From Gnetum montanum (Eukaryota > Streptophyta > Gnetopsida > Gnetales > Gnetaceae), in NCBI GenBank assembly GCA_015680685.1, contig MNCI01025366.1, forward strand, positions 245,455-309,454: a stretch of DNA of 64,000 nt, read 5' to 3'. The position numbers were made by a program, and so were the translations under genes. This document shows positions 45,496-58,244 of this stretch, in pieces (within the stretch, counting starts at the first letter, position 1; every line of letters starts with the position of its first letter). The notes beneath the pieces are model-generated. The model was not told where the DNA came from. It did not search any database and saw only the letters and a program-made list of their open reading frames with translations.

Positions 45496-46415
45496 GAATT
45501 ATATGGAAGATACAAAGTCATCACAATGCATAACTTAAGTTCATTTTATCTATCTATTTTTCATGATAGCAAATTTTGGAAGAGATGTAAAGTTGTTAGA
45601 ATCTATAACATCATTAAATGATACACTATACCATAGTTCTATTTTTGTGATGGCAAATTTTGTGAAAGATACAAAGTTATAATGATCCATAATGCATAGT
45701 GCATTAAGATACAAAGTCATCACAATCCATGGAAAGAGGATACAATTTTTCGTAAGAGCCTGTAATGGCTATGGTGCTAACGCATGCATATTAGATGATT
45801 ATCATGATGATTGCTTCAACCATACTTAAGTATCCTTGGGTTCCACTCTGGGCCTACTTGTAAGAAGAATACGACCTAAGAACACATGTTTAAATAATAT
45901 AGAAAAACGTTTTCAATCAATGAAAACGTTTTCAATCCCGCTAAACTGCTAAAGTAATGTAAAATAGTAACAGTCAAGTGACGTTAAAAGTTAAAAGACT
46001 ATCGGCTTATCAATCACTGATGTATACGTGCATTTAATGACCCATGGAGCCTCGAAGAAGACAACAACGTTGTCATTTTATGCGTCTATTTCCGTGATGA
46101 CTAATATTTGTATTTTCATGTATCATGGAGTGCATTAAGTGGCTAATGCGGATGCAAATGGTCCAATAGATTCCTAGGAACGTCATCACGATCCATGATG
46201 CATAAATGCGTTGAGTCATAGATAATAGCGTGGATGCTTAAGATGCTTAAGAGCTTCATTTTATGATTTTATCTTTCTACGTTCATGAAAACGATTTCTG
46301 TGGAAGATAATGCTTTGAGAAAACCTTTGATAAAGGCCTGGGACTGGGAGGACAGTGTGTGTAAACTAGGAGGATCCAGCTTAATGCTAGAGTAAGAAGG
46401 TGCAAAAGTATTGCA

Positions 46416-46986
46416 ATGGCTAAACTACTCAATTATGCTGTCGATTCAGTGCTTACAGTCATTGTTAGATACTGGGTATCAAAGCCTATGGATACAGAGG
46501 TGCATGAAGCATTGTTAAATCAAGAGAACCAAGGCCAAGATATTGAGCTTCTCCAAAAAATAGTCCGCAGTTCGCCTACTGTGTTACTGCAAACAAACAA
46601 GCGAAAGGAGACGTTGCTGCACCTGGCTGCGTGTCATGGCAATGTTAACTTTGTGGATGCTATTTTGGATTTGCATAAGCACTGCCCAGTTTGGTGGATT
46701 CAACGGTGGCCGCTGGTTAAATCCACTAATTATCAAGGAAACTCTGTACTTCACGAAGCTGCTACTGCAGGGCATACACATTTGGTGAAGTACCTGGTTG
46801 GATCATACCCCACTTTGGTTGAGCAAGTGAATTGGTTTGGAGAGACGGCGCTGTTTCTTGCTTGTGAGAATGGCCATGAAGACGTGGTTCGTCAAATTCT
46901 GGCTCATGCTCCCCAAGTAGAGCCTGGCCGTACAACGAAAGATGGGCAGACCTGCTTTCACGTTGCAGCTTACAGGGGATACACAG
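46416..46986 (+). CDS. Ankyrin-repeat protein, first exon (ACD6/ITN1-like family)
   Basis: 190 codons from ATG 46416 to a donor CACAG|GTAATA at 46986. Residues 1-30 are a leader. Ankyrin repeats follow: KRKETLLHLAACHGNVNFVD (about 63-82), NYQGNSVLHEAATAGHTHLV (105-124), NWFGETALFLACENGHEDVV (139-158), and the start of another with TKDGQTCFHVAAYRGYTG (173-190). This arrangement is that of plant membrane ankyrin proteins such as ACD6, which end in a transmembrane PGG domain. That part is not found here. The frame stays open to 47186, but residues after 190 are not ankyrin-like and are read from intron. The next exons are missing before the retroelements at 48188, so the gene is either interrupted by a very long intron insertion or truncated. 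No stop or frameshift in the exon. Confidence 0.7.
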
Positions 46987-48187
46987 GTAATATATTTTAT
47001 GCTTCTTACCATCTTGGTTTTCGTTGTTCTTGTTTGAAAATAATTCATCTACCTGCCTTTCTTTTCTTTCTTTTTACATCTCTTCCCCGGAGGCGTTGTG
47101 ATTTCTCCAGAATCCTGTGCGATAACTCTTGTTTACGAAATTTAGGTTTGTTGTTTTTGTCTTTCGCCAATAAGGCACTCTTTTAGTATTTTATGATACG
47201 GTAAAATGTTTGATGGATTATGCTACTATTTCTTTTTTTTTTTTCCTCCTTTGAACGTGTTGTACAGCATCAACGCTACATATTATTTGAAGTTCGTATG
47301 AGTTCTGTTTGGCTAATTTTTGTCCATCTTCAAGAACGAAATGTTGATTATTTTTTCATCAATTATAACCCCTTCCCCTGTTTCTATCCATATAGATTCT
47401 CAATAAATGGGTGTTTAGTATATTGGCAAGAGTCTTGCCTCTGTAATCTCAGATCACAGGTTTAATTGTGCTTTAATTATGCTGAAAACATTGAATTAGA
47501 AATTTTGAAACTGATCTCCTAGATGCCAGGGGTCTCCTAGATGCCAGGGTTTCAGTGTGAAGTGTGAAATCATTTAAGTAAAAAAGATCAGTCTCATCGT
47601 CTAAAATGTTACTGCGTTCCCAACTCACCTTTTAATATAAAATTTACCTTGCGTTCTGAACTCACCTTTTAATATAAAATTTACCTGGGAAAATTGTAAG
47701 GTGGATGAAGGTAAATCTGCTTTGGTTTTCTCAAACACCCATATTCTCTGCCACTGTTACACTATTTTTTTATTTCTGATACATATTTCCTTTCTTTTGA
47801 ATTTTGCGTTCATATCAAAAATAAATCACCCTGTCCCTTTTACTTCCGGTTCATTTTTATAACCCGATTAATGTACAAGGAGCTCTATGGGAGCATCCTT
47901 AAAATAATCATTGCCAATGCATAATCTGCAATATTCATCTTCAATCCTCCTATATTGTATTCATTAATTCTGTCTTTGATTTAATCTTGAAGTTGTGCTA
48001 TTGCTGCAATTGTTCATCTTGAAGTTTTTCCTAGGGTAACTCTTTGTCTTGCCAATTTATACATTATTCTTCATTTTATCTTAAAATTTTTTAGTATTGT
48101 GTGCAACAGAATGGGAATAATAATTAGTTTTGGAGCTATATTCCACAAAAAATAGTTATTTTTGTCTAAGTGTTTACAAGGGGAATC
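46987..48187. other. Probable intron of the ankyrin gene and flank
   Basis: T-rich, with no recognisable ankyrin or PGG exon. Contains two small duplications: CTCCTAGATGCCAGG near 47517 and 47532, and CTCACCTTTTAATATAAAATTTACCT at about 47623 and 47663. No other features seen. Confidence 0.45.
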
Positions 48188-48304
48188 ATGACCAACTCTT
48201 CAACTAAAATTGAGATTGAAAATTTCAATGGATCTCTATGAACTATAGAAGATCAAGATGGAGAATTTGTTAATAGCAAAAGATTAGCACAATGCAATCT
48301 CAAG
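48188..48304 (+). pseudogene. Ty1/copia gag N-terminal remnant
   Basis: Reads MTNSSTKIEIENFNGSL, then in another frame KIKMENLLIAKD*HNAISS. This matches the start of copia Gag (FNGxNFxxWKxKMxxLLxxKDxW). It is broken off at 48304 by the Athila LTR. The remainder, if present, should lie beyond the right end of the window. Confidence 0.55.
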
Positions 48305-49172
48305 TGATGAGTGGTGGGTACCCCATACGCCCAACCATACAAATCATTAAGTGTTAACATGCGATCCGATCAAATTCTATGAATTTATAGCCTTTTAAGT
48401 ACATTGGTCTATAGGAGGTGAAACTAATCATTGCTATCATTGTCTTCCCAATTACACTTGTGAAATGCAAAGGTATGGTTAAGTGTAATTTAGGCATATG
48501 ATTTTTATCATTTTTTATGTTTTATGTTCTAAGTTGCTTAAAAATAAAGAATGATGAATAAAGTAGTTTAATTGCTAATGTAATCTAACTAGCTAACACT
48601 TAACTAATCCTAACATAAGCATCCATTTCCACTTGCCATACACATCTTGAACACATATAACACAACTGAGTTACTAAACGTTAAGCATTACGAGGATTAC
48701 CAAGCATTACATGTATGCTCGAAGTGTCATACTTATGTTTACTATTTAATTACTATTTAATCCAGCTTAATCTAGGTTCACTTAGCTTAATTAATTTCTT
48801 AATTACTTAAAGCATTAAAGAAAATTGCTTAAACTATTAAATGCTTAAAGAAAATAATTATTCTATTCAAAGTGTTGCAAGGTTTATCAAAAAGCTCGTC
48901 TTTATTATTACATAGATTGTAGTGCTCAGGTACAACAGTGCCCAAATAAGGATTTGTACACTCTTTGACTCCTACTATGGGCACTTAGAAAAATATTTGA
49001 ACTTTCAAGTGGGAAAAATGCTAGATCTTTGCTACAATTATGAGACTTCATCTATAAATGTGATTAGTGGGTACATATTTATAGGCAAAAATAGATACTA
49101 CATCGACGTAGCCATGTTGATGGGGTTGCATCGATGAGGCTTCATCGGCGTAATCCTTGGCGTGACTCATCA
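48305..49172 (-). repeat. Athila 3' LTR, element C
   Basis: 868 bp, TGATGAGT at one end and ACTCATCA at the other. Homologous to 33578-34444, 41522-42384 and 63542-64000. On the - strand the polypurine tract CTGAGGGTA lies immediately upstream (49173-49185). Unlike the Tat LTR it has no hairpin arrays. Confidence 0.85.
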
Positions 49173-49431
49173 TACCCTCAGAACTAAATGAAAACTCATC
49201 CTCGAGTGAACAAAAGGATTAACAAGTTTCTTACAAAATTTTGGGAAGGTATGGGATTATTGACTAACTACTGACATACTCAAACTCAACACACACACAA
49301 AGAAACACTAAGTGCTTGACTATATAGAATTACAATCATTACAAAATTTTGGTGTTTAGCACAACAAATTGAACACTAGGACAAAATTGACAAACACAAC
49401 TCTTTTGACAGTGTGAAGATGAGGAAGAAGT

Positions 49432-52241
49432 TCAAACAATCCTAGGTGGTGGAGGCTCTTGAGGCTTCGAAGGACCTTCTCCTACTTTAGGCACATGTGG
49501 TGGTTGAGGTGGTTATGGTTGATCTGCAATAGCTGGAACCTCGGGTGGAAGATGGAAGGCATCCAATAGTGCCTTTATCATCTCCTCCTTACTCCTAGGA
49601 TCATTCATAGTTCACGCTTCATTGTAAATGTGGGCTAGTGTGGGAACATCTTAAGTACAAGGCATTGTTGAGAATAGCACCTTTGCATTGACGAACTAAG
49701 CAGCGAAAAGTTTGTGCTCAACATCGAACGTCCTTACTACATTTTGTAGATCCTAGTAGTCACTCATTCTTCTGGCCAGGTTCTTAGCTATGGACCCTTG
49801 ATCGATGAAGTATTGCCTAAGAACATTGAGTTCCTCATTTGACACCTCAAGTTTTTGCTTGGTTTCTTTGTGCATCTTGAACTTAACCTCATACAACAAG
49901 TACAAGTTGGCCACTTGCTTCTTTGAATTTGACAGAGGCTTTCCTATTGTCAGCATTACTAGGTTTGAGTAACAGAGGTTGGAGAGCTTCATATACTCAA
50001 TCATCTCCTCAATTTGTAGCTTCTTTAGGTAAATTTCTACCTTGTTGTACACGTTTAGTTCATCAAAGATGGGTTGCCACAAATTGCCTCCTTGTTGGAG
50101 TTGTTGAAGGACCTCATTCACCTTTGCCTTTACCAATTTTATTTCTTGTTCATTAATTTCTATTTGCAAACCAACTTGGTCCTTGTAGTAGTTTTTCACC
50201 CTCTCAAACTTCATGGCCTTGCTTTTCTAGGTAGCAATTTCTATGGTAGATTTTTTACGAAGGGCATAGACTTCCTCCAAGAAGAGATTGCAATTTTCTA
50301 CTGCCATTGACACCCTAGCAAGTTGTTCCTACTATTGTCACATGTAATCAACCATATGTTCTTTTTGGAGCTCGATGACATGTAGACGTTGATTACCTTT
50401 GTTCATATTGACATTCTCCTAGTGTACCTCTTCCAAATCCTTGTTGGTGTGATAGGTTTTTTCCTTGGCCAAGGACTTGTTAAAGATCACTGACTCCCTT
50501 TCATACTTAACATTTTGAAGTTTGGACTGAAGCTATTGAAAAGCTTCATCCCTAGTTATTGCTTGATTAAGTACAAAGGCATAAGCAAGATGGGCTCTTA
50601 GATCAGTAACTTCCATAGCCAGCAACCCTAACCATTTCAAGTTGTGTCTTTGCAATTATGCACTTGTCCCTTGCTTCCAACAATGCCAACTAGGTAGTAG
50701 AAATATTTTCTAAAAGTTCAAACATCCAAAAGTAGTTGTTGGGTTTCCACCAGTTATTATAGAAACTCCTTGTGTAGGGCCATGCTAAACCTCCCACTTA
50801 CTATCCTTGTAGATGTCTATGCATCTCTAAGTGCAATAACATTAGGTACAAACACTGTAGAAACATTAAGGGCTTCACCCACATAGTCTACCACCATATA
50901 TATAGTTGTTTCCTGCCCTTGGTGTTGCATCACTAAGATAGTGGCCCCATCTCCCTCCTCTAAGTGTATCGAGAAGGTAGCAGCATTCCCAAAAATTTTT
51001 GGAAACTACTATTATCTGAGAATGGACACCATTACCTCCTAGGTACTAGGATTTAAGTGTGCAGGAATTTGCATTCTTTGGGTAGAAAACGTAGGTGTCG
51101 TGTATTCCAACCAACTTATGGTATGAGTTACCTTGTTCAAATGGCTAAGGGCTAGTTAGTAGACAAAGGGCTTCCCACTCAATCCTACTCGTTGTTACTG
51201 TAAGAGTTAATCTTGGAGCTTTTGCATGCATTTTGTGGTAGCACACATCTTTGATGTTGATTGCTCTTGAATGGGTGGTGGTGATGGCTGCTCCTTTTCC
51301 TTGGGTCATGATGTCCTTCATCATTTCTATCCAAAAGGTAGAAGAAGCATGCCTAATTGCATCATTGGCGTAAAGGACTATTTGTACCCTTTTACATAGT
51401 TTTCTGATGAGGCAAGAAAAGGGAAGGTCTTCTTTCCATGTCCATTCTCTTTGAACCTCTTCTCTATCTCCAGATAGATTACTTGTGGAAGGTTGATAGG
51501 GAATTTTCTGCTTAGAGCGGCACATGCACAGGTAGAAAAGGTAGTTACCTTATTAGGCTTCACAATAGGATTGAGGTGATGAATTGCTATCTTGAAATAC
51601 ATGCATTCTACCATAGTGAGTGCATCATACTCTTTGTGGTCCACCCCATAGCATTGTTGGGTCCACTCCTTCTTTACCTTAGGGTCTACCTAAGTTGAGA
51701 TCTTTGCCAAGCTGGTTCCAATATCAAGCAAGAGCATGTGCAATTGCTTCCACTGAGTAGGACAAGTGAATGTCCTTGATTCTAACTATGGCACTTGGCT
51801 GCTAATTGTTCTAGAAGAGGTAGGTCTCTCCCATTTCCCACTCCCCAATGGAAGTGATGATTGACTACATGGGAGAGATTTGCAGTTGAGCTCTGACTTC
51901 CTTTGGAGCAAACTCCAAGAACATTCCAAAGTTTAGTTCGTAGAGAACCAAATGTTCAATGTCCCTAGGCTTGATTTGATCAAGGCATGCATGGGTAAAG
52001 TTAACTTTAAGTCTTGGCATAGGTTTTGGTGTCTCATCTTAGTGAGACTACTTTGTTTTGCTTCTTTTGGAATTTGATGAATAGATTCCACTTTGGGGTC
52101 CTCATCAAGAGGTCCTATGACATGAGTTTTGACTCCTTGATCCTGGGGTTGTTCTTGTTGGCCCCTTTCAATTCTAGGTTGCTTATCCCTAGGTTAGGAT
52201 GGTCCTGCCTCTAGTCCATGCTTTGGTCTTGGTGAGGTCAT
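49432..52241 (-). pseudogene. Extra ORF downstream of integrase (Athila env-like position)
   Basis: Starts at ATG 52241 (MTSPRPKHGLEAGPS...), with stops and frameshifts. The longest intact piece is 50214-49753 (153 codons): FERVKNYYKDQVGLQIEINE, then heptad-like charged helices and YNKVEIYLKKLQIEEMIEYM, so a coiled coil is likely. The C-terminus is proline-rich (QPPQPPHVPKVGEGPSKPQE) and ends at TGA 49432. Athila elements are known for an env-like ORF at this place. I see no signal peptide or transmembrane segment in the readable parts, so a membrane role is not supported. Confidence 0.55.
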
Positions 52242-54210
52242 GGTAGATTGATCTTTTAATGCTATTTTATTTAATTTTAGGTTACTGGAGTTTGTTGGAA
52301 GGGTTTAACTTCCATAGGCTGATGATGTAATATTATTTTATTTATTAAATCCATGGGGGAGTTAGAAACACTTCAAAAACTTTTCTGTCAAAACCCTAGG
52401 GTTTGTGGCACCCATGACGTAGAGCATACCTTTGGTAGCTAAAGGACTAAAAAATGACTAAAATCAGACAAGCAATGTGAAAGATATGGGCTTTGAAAAA
52501 TTAAAAAAACTCCCTTCTTGTCTAAAGTAAAATGGCAAAAAAAGTTACTATGTGTTTCACTCTATTTATAGTATTTTTACCATGCATTGATGGGGCCATG
52601 TCGACTTGGCTATGTTGATGTAAGAGATTGCAACGATGGGGCCATATTGATGCATATGTTGACCACCATTGACTTTTCAAAAACTCAAGAAATACAAGTA
52701 GTTTTTACATGAAATTGGAGTCTTTTGGAAGCCAACAAAGCCAAGTACACAATGAAATGCATGAAGAGGACTTAATTCATCATAGAAATGGAGGTTTCAC
52801 TTTGGAAGAATGATGGAGACATGTCTTAAAGGAGTGCATAGTTGGATGCAATTGATGAAGAATGCAAAATATTTTACTATGAAAATGCCTAAGGATAAGA
52901 AGCTTAACTATCCTAACCAAGTGATATGCAAGTGGGTCCTCCCCATAGCAAGCACATGTCCTTTTTGCCCTTGCATATTCTCAATTAAGGAGTTCATGGG
53001 CCCCACAATTGATTAATGGTTATGCAAATTTAAGGACCTACTTCTGAAAAATCTACCTACGAATTTCAACACTTCAAACTAAGACATTGAATAAGAACAT
53101 GGAAACTAGTAGTGAGGTGAATATTAAAAAGCACTTATGGATGAGAGAGAAAATGGAAAATGGAACAAAATTCCTAATCGTGGTCATAGGAAGTCCCTTA
53201 TGGAGTTCATGTTTAAATGACTTGATAAAGTTCATCCTTAGTCTAGATCAAAACCAACCACTTTAGATGACTTTGCATCGCCACTTTAAGATCACCATTC
53301 CATATTTAAGAAGAAAAGAGAAGCAAGAAGTGAGAAGGGACCTTAGTTAGAGGGGACCTTCAGGCATGGGTAACATGTCTTTCTAGTTCCATAACCAATG
53401 TTTGTAGCCCATTATTTTTTTCTAAGGGGTATGCTTTGAATTCCCATCATTTTTTTGAATTTTATGTTTTATGGATTTTTGGATGGGAACCACACCATGC
53501 AAAGACTTATTAAATTCCTATTATTGGTCGACATAGAATGGTAATAAATCCATGGAAAACACTCATGCACTTAAGTAAGTAGAAAGGCATAGAGGGTATT
53601 GAATTCCCTTGAAGTCACACTCTTTTCAAATCTTTGAATCTTTCCCAAGTTTGAAAACTACCAAGGCCACAAGTTCATTAAAGTTTTATTAATGAAAAAG
53701 GAACCTCATACTTCCAAAACTAGGAAGACCATAGAGTTGGTGGATGGATGGATGATGTGGATTCACTACCTATCCTATGAAAAAGAACCTTTGTTTTAGT
53801 CACTAGTCATCAAAATTCAAAAATAGAAACTAGTCATTAGCTATCAAAAACATTAAGTATAAAATACCATTAGCAAAAAACTATAGCATCACTATGTCTT
53901 GTTGGCAACAAAGAATTTTATTACAAAATAGTAAGAAAATTTCACACCAAAATAAAGTAAAATATGAAATAAATTGTAAAATATTCAAGAAAGTCAAAAT
54001 GTACTAACAATGTTGTAAAATAAAAATTTGGAAAAAATTAAGAAAGTGTAACACAAAAAGGTGTAAAAACAACAAACTATAAAACAAAAAGGTAGAAAAC
54101 CTAAGGATTTATCTTAATGATTAGCATGGATGACCATCTCTTCCATGATAGAGTTGAAAGGAGAAGATCTAAAATATTAAGTGATGTTGTCCATCTGATG
54201 AGGTGTTGCT
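52242..54210. other. Spacer between integrase and extra ORF
   Basis: About 2 kb without recognisable protein or repeat. Contains TATTTATAGTATTTTTACC near 52563; read on the - strand this gives a TATAAATAG about 330 bp before the extra ORF start (52241). This is a possible separate promoter or leader, with no other support. Confidence 0.35.
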
Positions 54211-54219
54211 TGCATTGGT

Positions 54220-55300
54220 TTGCTTAGGCTCATGAAAAGGTTTAAGCTATTGTATGTTGACTAATTGCTTTTTGTTTGAGCTCTTAGTTTTGTAGATCAA
54301 CATGGCCATAGAAGGAAAGGTTTCATAAATGATATAAGACCCTTCCCACAATGTTTGTAACTTAGTCCTTTGAGGGATGTGTGGAGTTCAAGTAGAGGAC
54401 CTTGTCTCCAGGTTGAAATTTAACTTTCCTTATCCTAAAGTCATGGAGTTTCTTGTTGAATGCTTTGTGTACTTCATTCAATGATAGGGCTACCAATCTA
54501 TTCTCCTGTAGCACGTTAAGGTCGATTAGTTTCTCTTTCTATGCTAGGCTAAGGTCAAGGTCAAGGTCACAAGCTGTTGAAAGTGTATGAAGCTTAGATT
54601 GAATTAGAAGAGTTGGAAGTTTTCTAGTCACTAGCTCATAGGGAGAGTAGCCTATAGGGAGTTTCCATGCTGAGTGATATGCCTAAAGTGTATCGTTAAG
54701 TTTTGTGCTCCAGTCTCTCCTATATTTTCTAATTGTTCTTATTAAGATGTTTGAGATTTACCTATTGGTAACCTTCACTTGATCGTTAGCTTGGGGATGG
54801 TAGGGTGTTGTTAATTTATGTTCAAACCCCAAGTGTTGCATGAGCTTGCAAAAAGTGGCACCTATAAAATGGGTACCATTGTAAAAAATTAGTGCATGTG
54901 GCACTCCAAACTTGTTTACAACACTTTGTTGTATAAACTGTGTAGCAGTGAAAGATGTACAACTAGTGATGATTGCTTCTTCTACTAATTTAGTATAATA
55001 GTCAACAACGAGTATTATATATGCCTTTCTATTTGACATGGGTGTGATGGAACCCATGAAATCAATGCCCTAGATATCAAAGGGTTCTAGTGGTTGGACC
55101 CATTGCTAAGGCTTCATGATTTGAGCGATCATTCCACCATCTCGTTGATAGCATTCACAAGAGTGGAAAAATTGGTGAGCATCCCTAAAGATTGTTGGCC
55201 AATAATACACTACCATCAGGATCTTAATGGCTATGCATCTTCCTACATAGTGGCCCCCACAAGGACCCTCGTGAGCATCTTGGAGAACACATAGTTAATC
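54220..55300 (-). pseudogene. pol: Integrase, element C
   Basis: HHCC region: HEGPCGGHYVGRC ... HSCECYQRDGG (about 55270-55120). The core 55057-54758 is open: GSITPMSNRKAYIILVVDYY contains the first catalytic Asp. The second is lost (LIFYNGTHF instead of DNGTHF) and the Glu is replaced (DQVKVTNR). The C-terminal part has PIGYSPYELV and FQPGDKVLYL to about 54400. Catalytically dead. Confidence 0.8.
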
Positions 55301-55639
55301 AGTATCAGGGACATAGCAATGCACTAGGCCAATAGTGCACACCTTGTAAAGGTGTTTGTTAATTTCCATGAAGAGTTTGGCTTGATGAAGAAACTATTGT
55401 TTCTTCCTATGGTCCAAGTCTTGTGGCATCTCCTGAGTGAGAAGATAAGTGACGATGTCATCTTACCATTTTGGTTTAGTGGGCACTTGTTCATTTATTA
55501 CACTAGCAAAGAGGAGTTCATTAGAAAATTGATCAAAGAGTGGGCTCTCCTCTTTGTTGTTTCATTGCAACTAAGAAAAGTGATCAGTGATCATATTCTT
55601 AGTTTCCTTTCAATCTACCATTATAAGATCAAATTTTTG

Positions 55640-55960
55640 AAAGATCATAAGTTATCATATGACATGAGCGTTCACCGTCGGCTTGTTCATTAGGAAGCGA
55701 ATGGAACTATGATCATTGTGCACAAATACCTTGTATTCAAGCACATAGTGCTTGAATTTTTCCAAGGCATACACCATCACCATCAGTTCTTTCTTCATTT
55801 TTGTGTAGTTGAGATGTGCATCCACAATGCTTGAGCTTGCACAGTGGATGTAATAAGGATGTTTTTGATTGTCCAACTATGTAAGCATAGCTCCCAAGGC
55901 ATAGCTTGATACATCTATCATCATGTGAAATGGATGGGACCAGTCAAGTGCTCAAAGAAT
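55640..55960 (-). pseudogene. pol: RNase H, element C
   Basis: HPYYIHCASSSIVDAHLNYT, KELMVMVYALEKFKHYVLEY and KVFVHNDHSSIRFLMNKP (55876-55655) match the connection/RNase H block of Ty3/gypsy RT (YASRxLxxAxxNYxxTEKELLAVVFALEKFRxYL ... TDHxALRYLL). There is no second archaeal-type RNase H, unlike the Tat elements. Confidence 0.75.
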
Positions 55961-56880
55961 TAGAGTTTCTAAAAGCTTCTCCTTGAGTGTTTGGAATGCC
56001 TTTTTGCATTCTTCAATCCATACAAACAAAGCATCTTTCTTTGTCAGCTTGACTAATGTTTTAGCGATCTTAGAGAAATTCTCTATGAATTGCCAATAGT
56101 AGCCAATATGACCAAGGAATGACTAGACATATTTGACGGTTTTTGGTTGGTGAGTTATTACTTAGATGATCCTAATTTTTTCAGGATTCACCTCAATCAT
56201 TGCTTGTGAGATTTTGTGCCCTAGCACAATGCCCTCTTAGACCATCAGATGGCTCTTTTGCTAATTGAGCTAGAGATTGGTCTCCACACACCTTTTATGC
56301 ACTTACTCAAGGAAGCCTAGGGCTTGCTCAAAAGTAGCACCATAGGTGGAAAAGCCATTCATGAAGACTTCCACCTTGCTACCACTCTGCTGTTGAAATA
56401 TATTCAAAACAAGACATTGGAATGTTATAAGGGCATTACATAAACCAAAAAGCATCATTTTATATGCAAGAGTCCCCTAGGGACTTATGAATGTTATTTT
56501 GGCCTGATCCTCTAGTGCGATTTGAATCTAGTTATAGCCACTATAACCATCTAGAAAGCTATAATAGTAATGCCAAGGATAATGTCCAACACCTGGTCCA
56601 CAAATGACAATGGGAAATGATCTTTGTAGGTCACCATGTTTAATAGCCTAGAGTCAATATAGACCTGCCACTTGTCATATTTCTTTAGCACAATTACAAG
56701 TGGGATAATCCACTCACTATCCATTATTGGATAGATAAAGCCTACTTTGAGGAGTTGTTCAATTTCCTCTTTGATAATTAGGTTCAACTTGGGGTTTAAC
56801 CATTGCTGCAGTTGCCTCTTTGGCTTGATGGACATATCAGTATAGATGAAATGCTAACATATCCTAGGATCAATCCTTGT
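55961..56880 (-). pseudogene. pol: Reverse transcriptase, element C
   Basis: Open piece 56835-56551: LNPKLNLIIKEEIEQLLKVG, FIYPIMDSEWIIPLVIVLKK, YIDSRLLNMVTYKDHFPLSF. Continues in shifted frames with LDGYSGYN, MMLFGLCNA and FMNGFSTYG, where the catalytic DD pair has become NG. Then a thumb region to RNase H. Several TAG stops. Confidence 0.8.
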
Positions 56881-57229
56881 GAGTTTAGGATATGACCAAG
56901 CAAAGGCTATTGGCCATTTGTTAACCACATTTAGCAACATCTTTTTCTATTCAAGAGCAAGGTTGACATTAATTATTACTAGCTTGTCATTTTCTAGAAA
57001 TGCATACTCCATGCCAAAAAGTAGACTTTTCAACTCTAAGGGCTCAAATTTAAAATTTTTAGGGATTTCTAAATCTCCCCAATAAGTATCATCAGGTTCA
57101 TCATTAGAGACTTGGTGATGAACTTGTACCAATTCATCCATGCCTTCAACATAGGCACAAGTTAAGCTCTAAGTTGATTCCATGTAAAGTGTGCTGCTTT
57201 CAAGATTAGCTATTAGCCATTGGATGCAC

Positions 57230-57800
57230 TCTTATTTTGTGGCTATTGTGTACAAACACTTTTGAATTTTAGATTCATTTTCATGCTATTTGCATAAATC
57301 ATAAATCATAAATCATAATTTTTGCACATAGTTGCACCCTGTATTACTGTATGCAATGCATGGAACTCACTTCTTCTCAATCTTTTCAAATGCATTTTCC
57401 TTCAAAATTTTGAGGGAAAGATCTTTGATGCCTATTCATGCCTTAATAGTGACTCAACCAAGCCCTTTCCACAATGATTGGAAAGTCCTCCTTGTAGTTG
57501 TCAACCTTGATTACCAAGAAATTAATAGGATAGGACCACCCATAGACAGTGGTTACAATATCCTCCACTAGTCCTAAGGAAATAGTGATGGACTAATTTA
57601 TCAATTCTAAATGAACATTGCTCTTCTTGAGAGGAGGTAGGTTCCAAGCTTGGTACATTTCGTGAAAAATCAAATTGACACTAGAACTTGAATCAAGAAG
57701 AGCCTTACATGGATCATTTCTAGTAATCTACAAGTAGATGAGGGGACTTCTAGGATTAGCTCTTTTCATGGGAAGGTTATCAGCCTTAATTCAATTAGAT
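57230..57800 (-). pseudogene. pro: Aspartic protease, element C
   Basis: ALLDSSSSVNLIFHEMYQAW at about 57700-57640 is the active-site region; families have D-(S/T)-G, so the Gly is Ser here. Then FLVIKVDNYKEDFPIIVERA, the strand before the usual ILGRxxL end. One stop lies in the linker before the active site and one in the middle. Confidence 0.65.
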
Positions 57801-58244
57801 ACAATGTGGGTTAACATCACTATGTGGATCTTGGAAGGTGTTTGGTCTGAAGGGTTCTCAAAAGGAATAGATGTAGATGATGAAGAAGACATAGGGAAAA
57901 TAGCCTCATGAGTCGGTGAGGACTTTGTAGGACTATTGGTTTGGAAGAATGATCTTTTACAAGATCTAGTTCTGAACCACTTGGCTGTAGAGCTAGTTGT
58001 AAGTTAACAACCCTATTAGCATTACATTGCTATAGCTGGGATAGAACCTCATCCTACATTGATGAAGCAGATGGTAGTTAGGTTAAGGGTGGAGGGACAT
58101 GTTGTTGGCACATTTTGGCCATTTCATGGAACAGTAGCCAAGTCATGTTTATACAATATCATCACCAATTCTCTAAAACATTAGGAGCAGTAGAATTCTG
58201 AAAATTGTGCTCATTAACAGCTTTTTCACTAGTTTTCTTTTGTT

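Larger units (their letters stand above)
42385..45690 (+). repeat. Segmental duplication, unit 2 (LINE + ankyrin pseudogene)
   Basis: Counterpart of 36616-40340, about 90% similar by eye. It lacks the assembly duplications and contains a 290-bp insertion at 45080. Its left border is the outer end of an Athila LTR, so the original left border of the duplication may have been removed. Confidence 0.8.

Noticed and set aside
46987-47186. C-terminal 66 residues of the 256-codon ankyrin ORF
   Set aside because: They start at a good GTAATA donor, are hydrophobic and T-rich, and lack ankyrin pattern; read as intron.
49923-50310. Two + strand ORFs of 77-78 codons
   Set aside because: Shadows of the coiled-coil ORF on the - strand.
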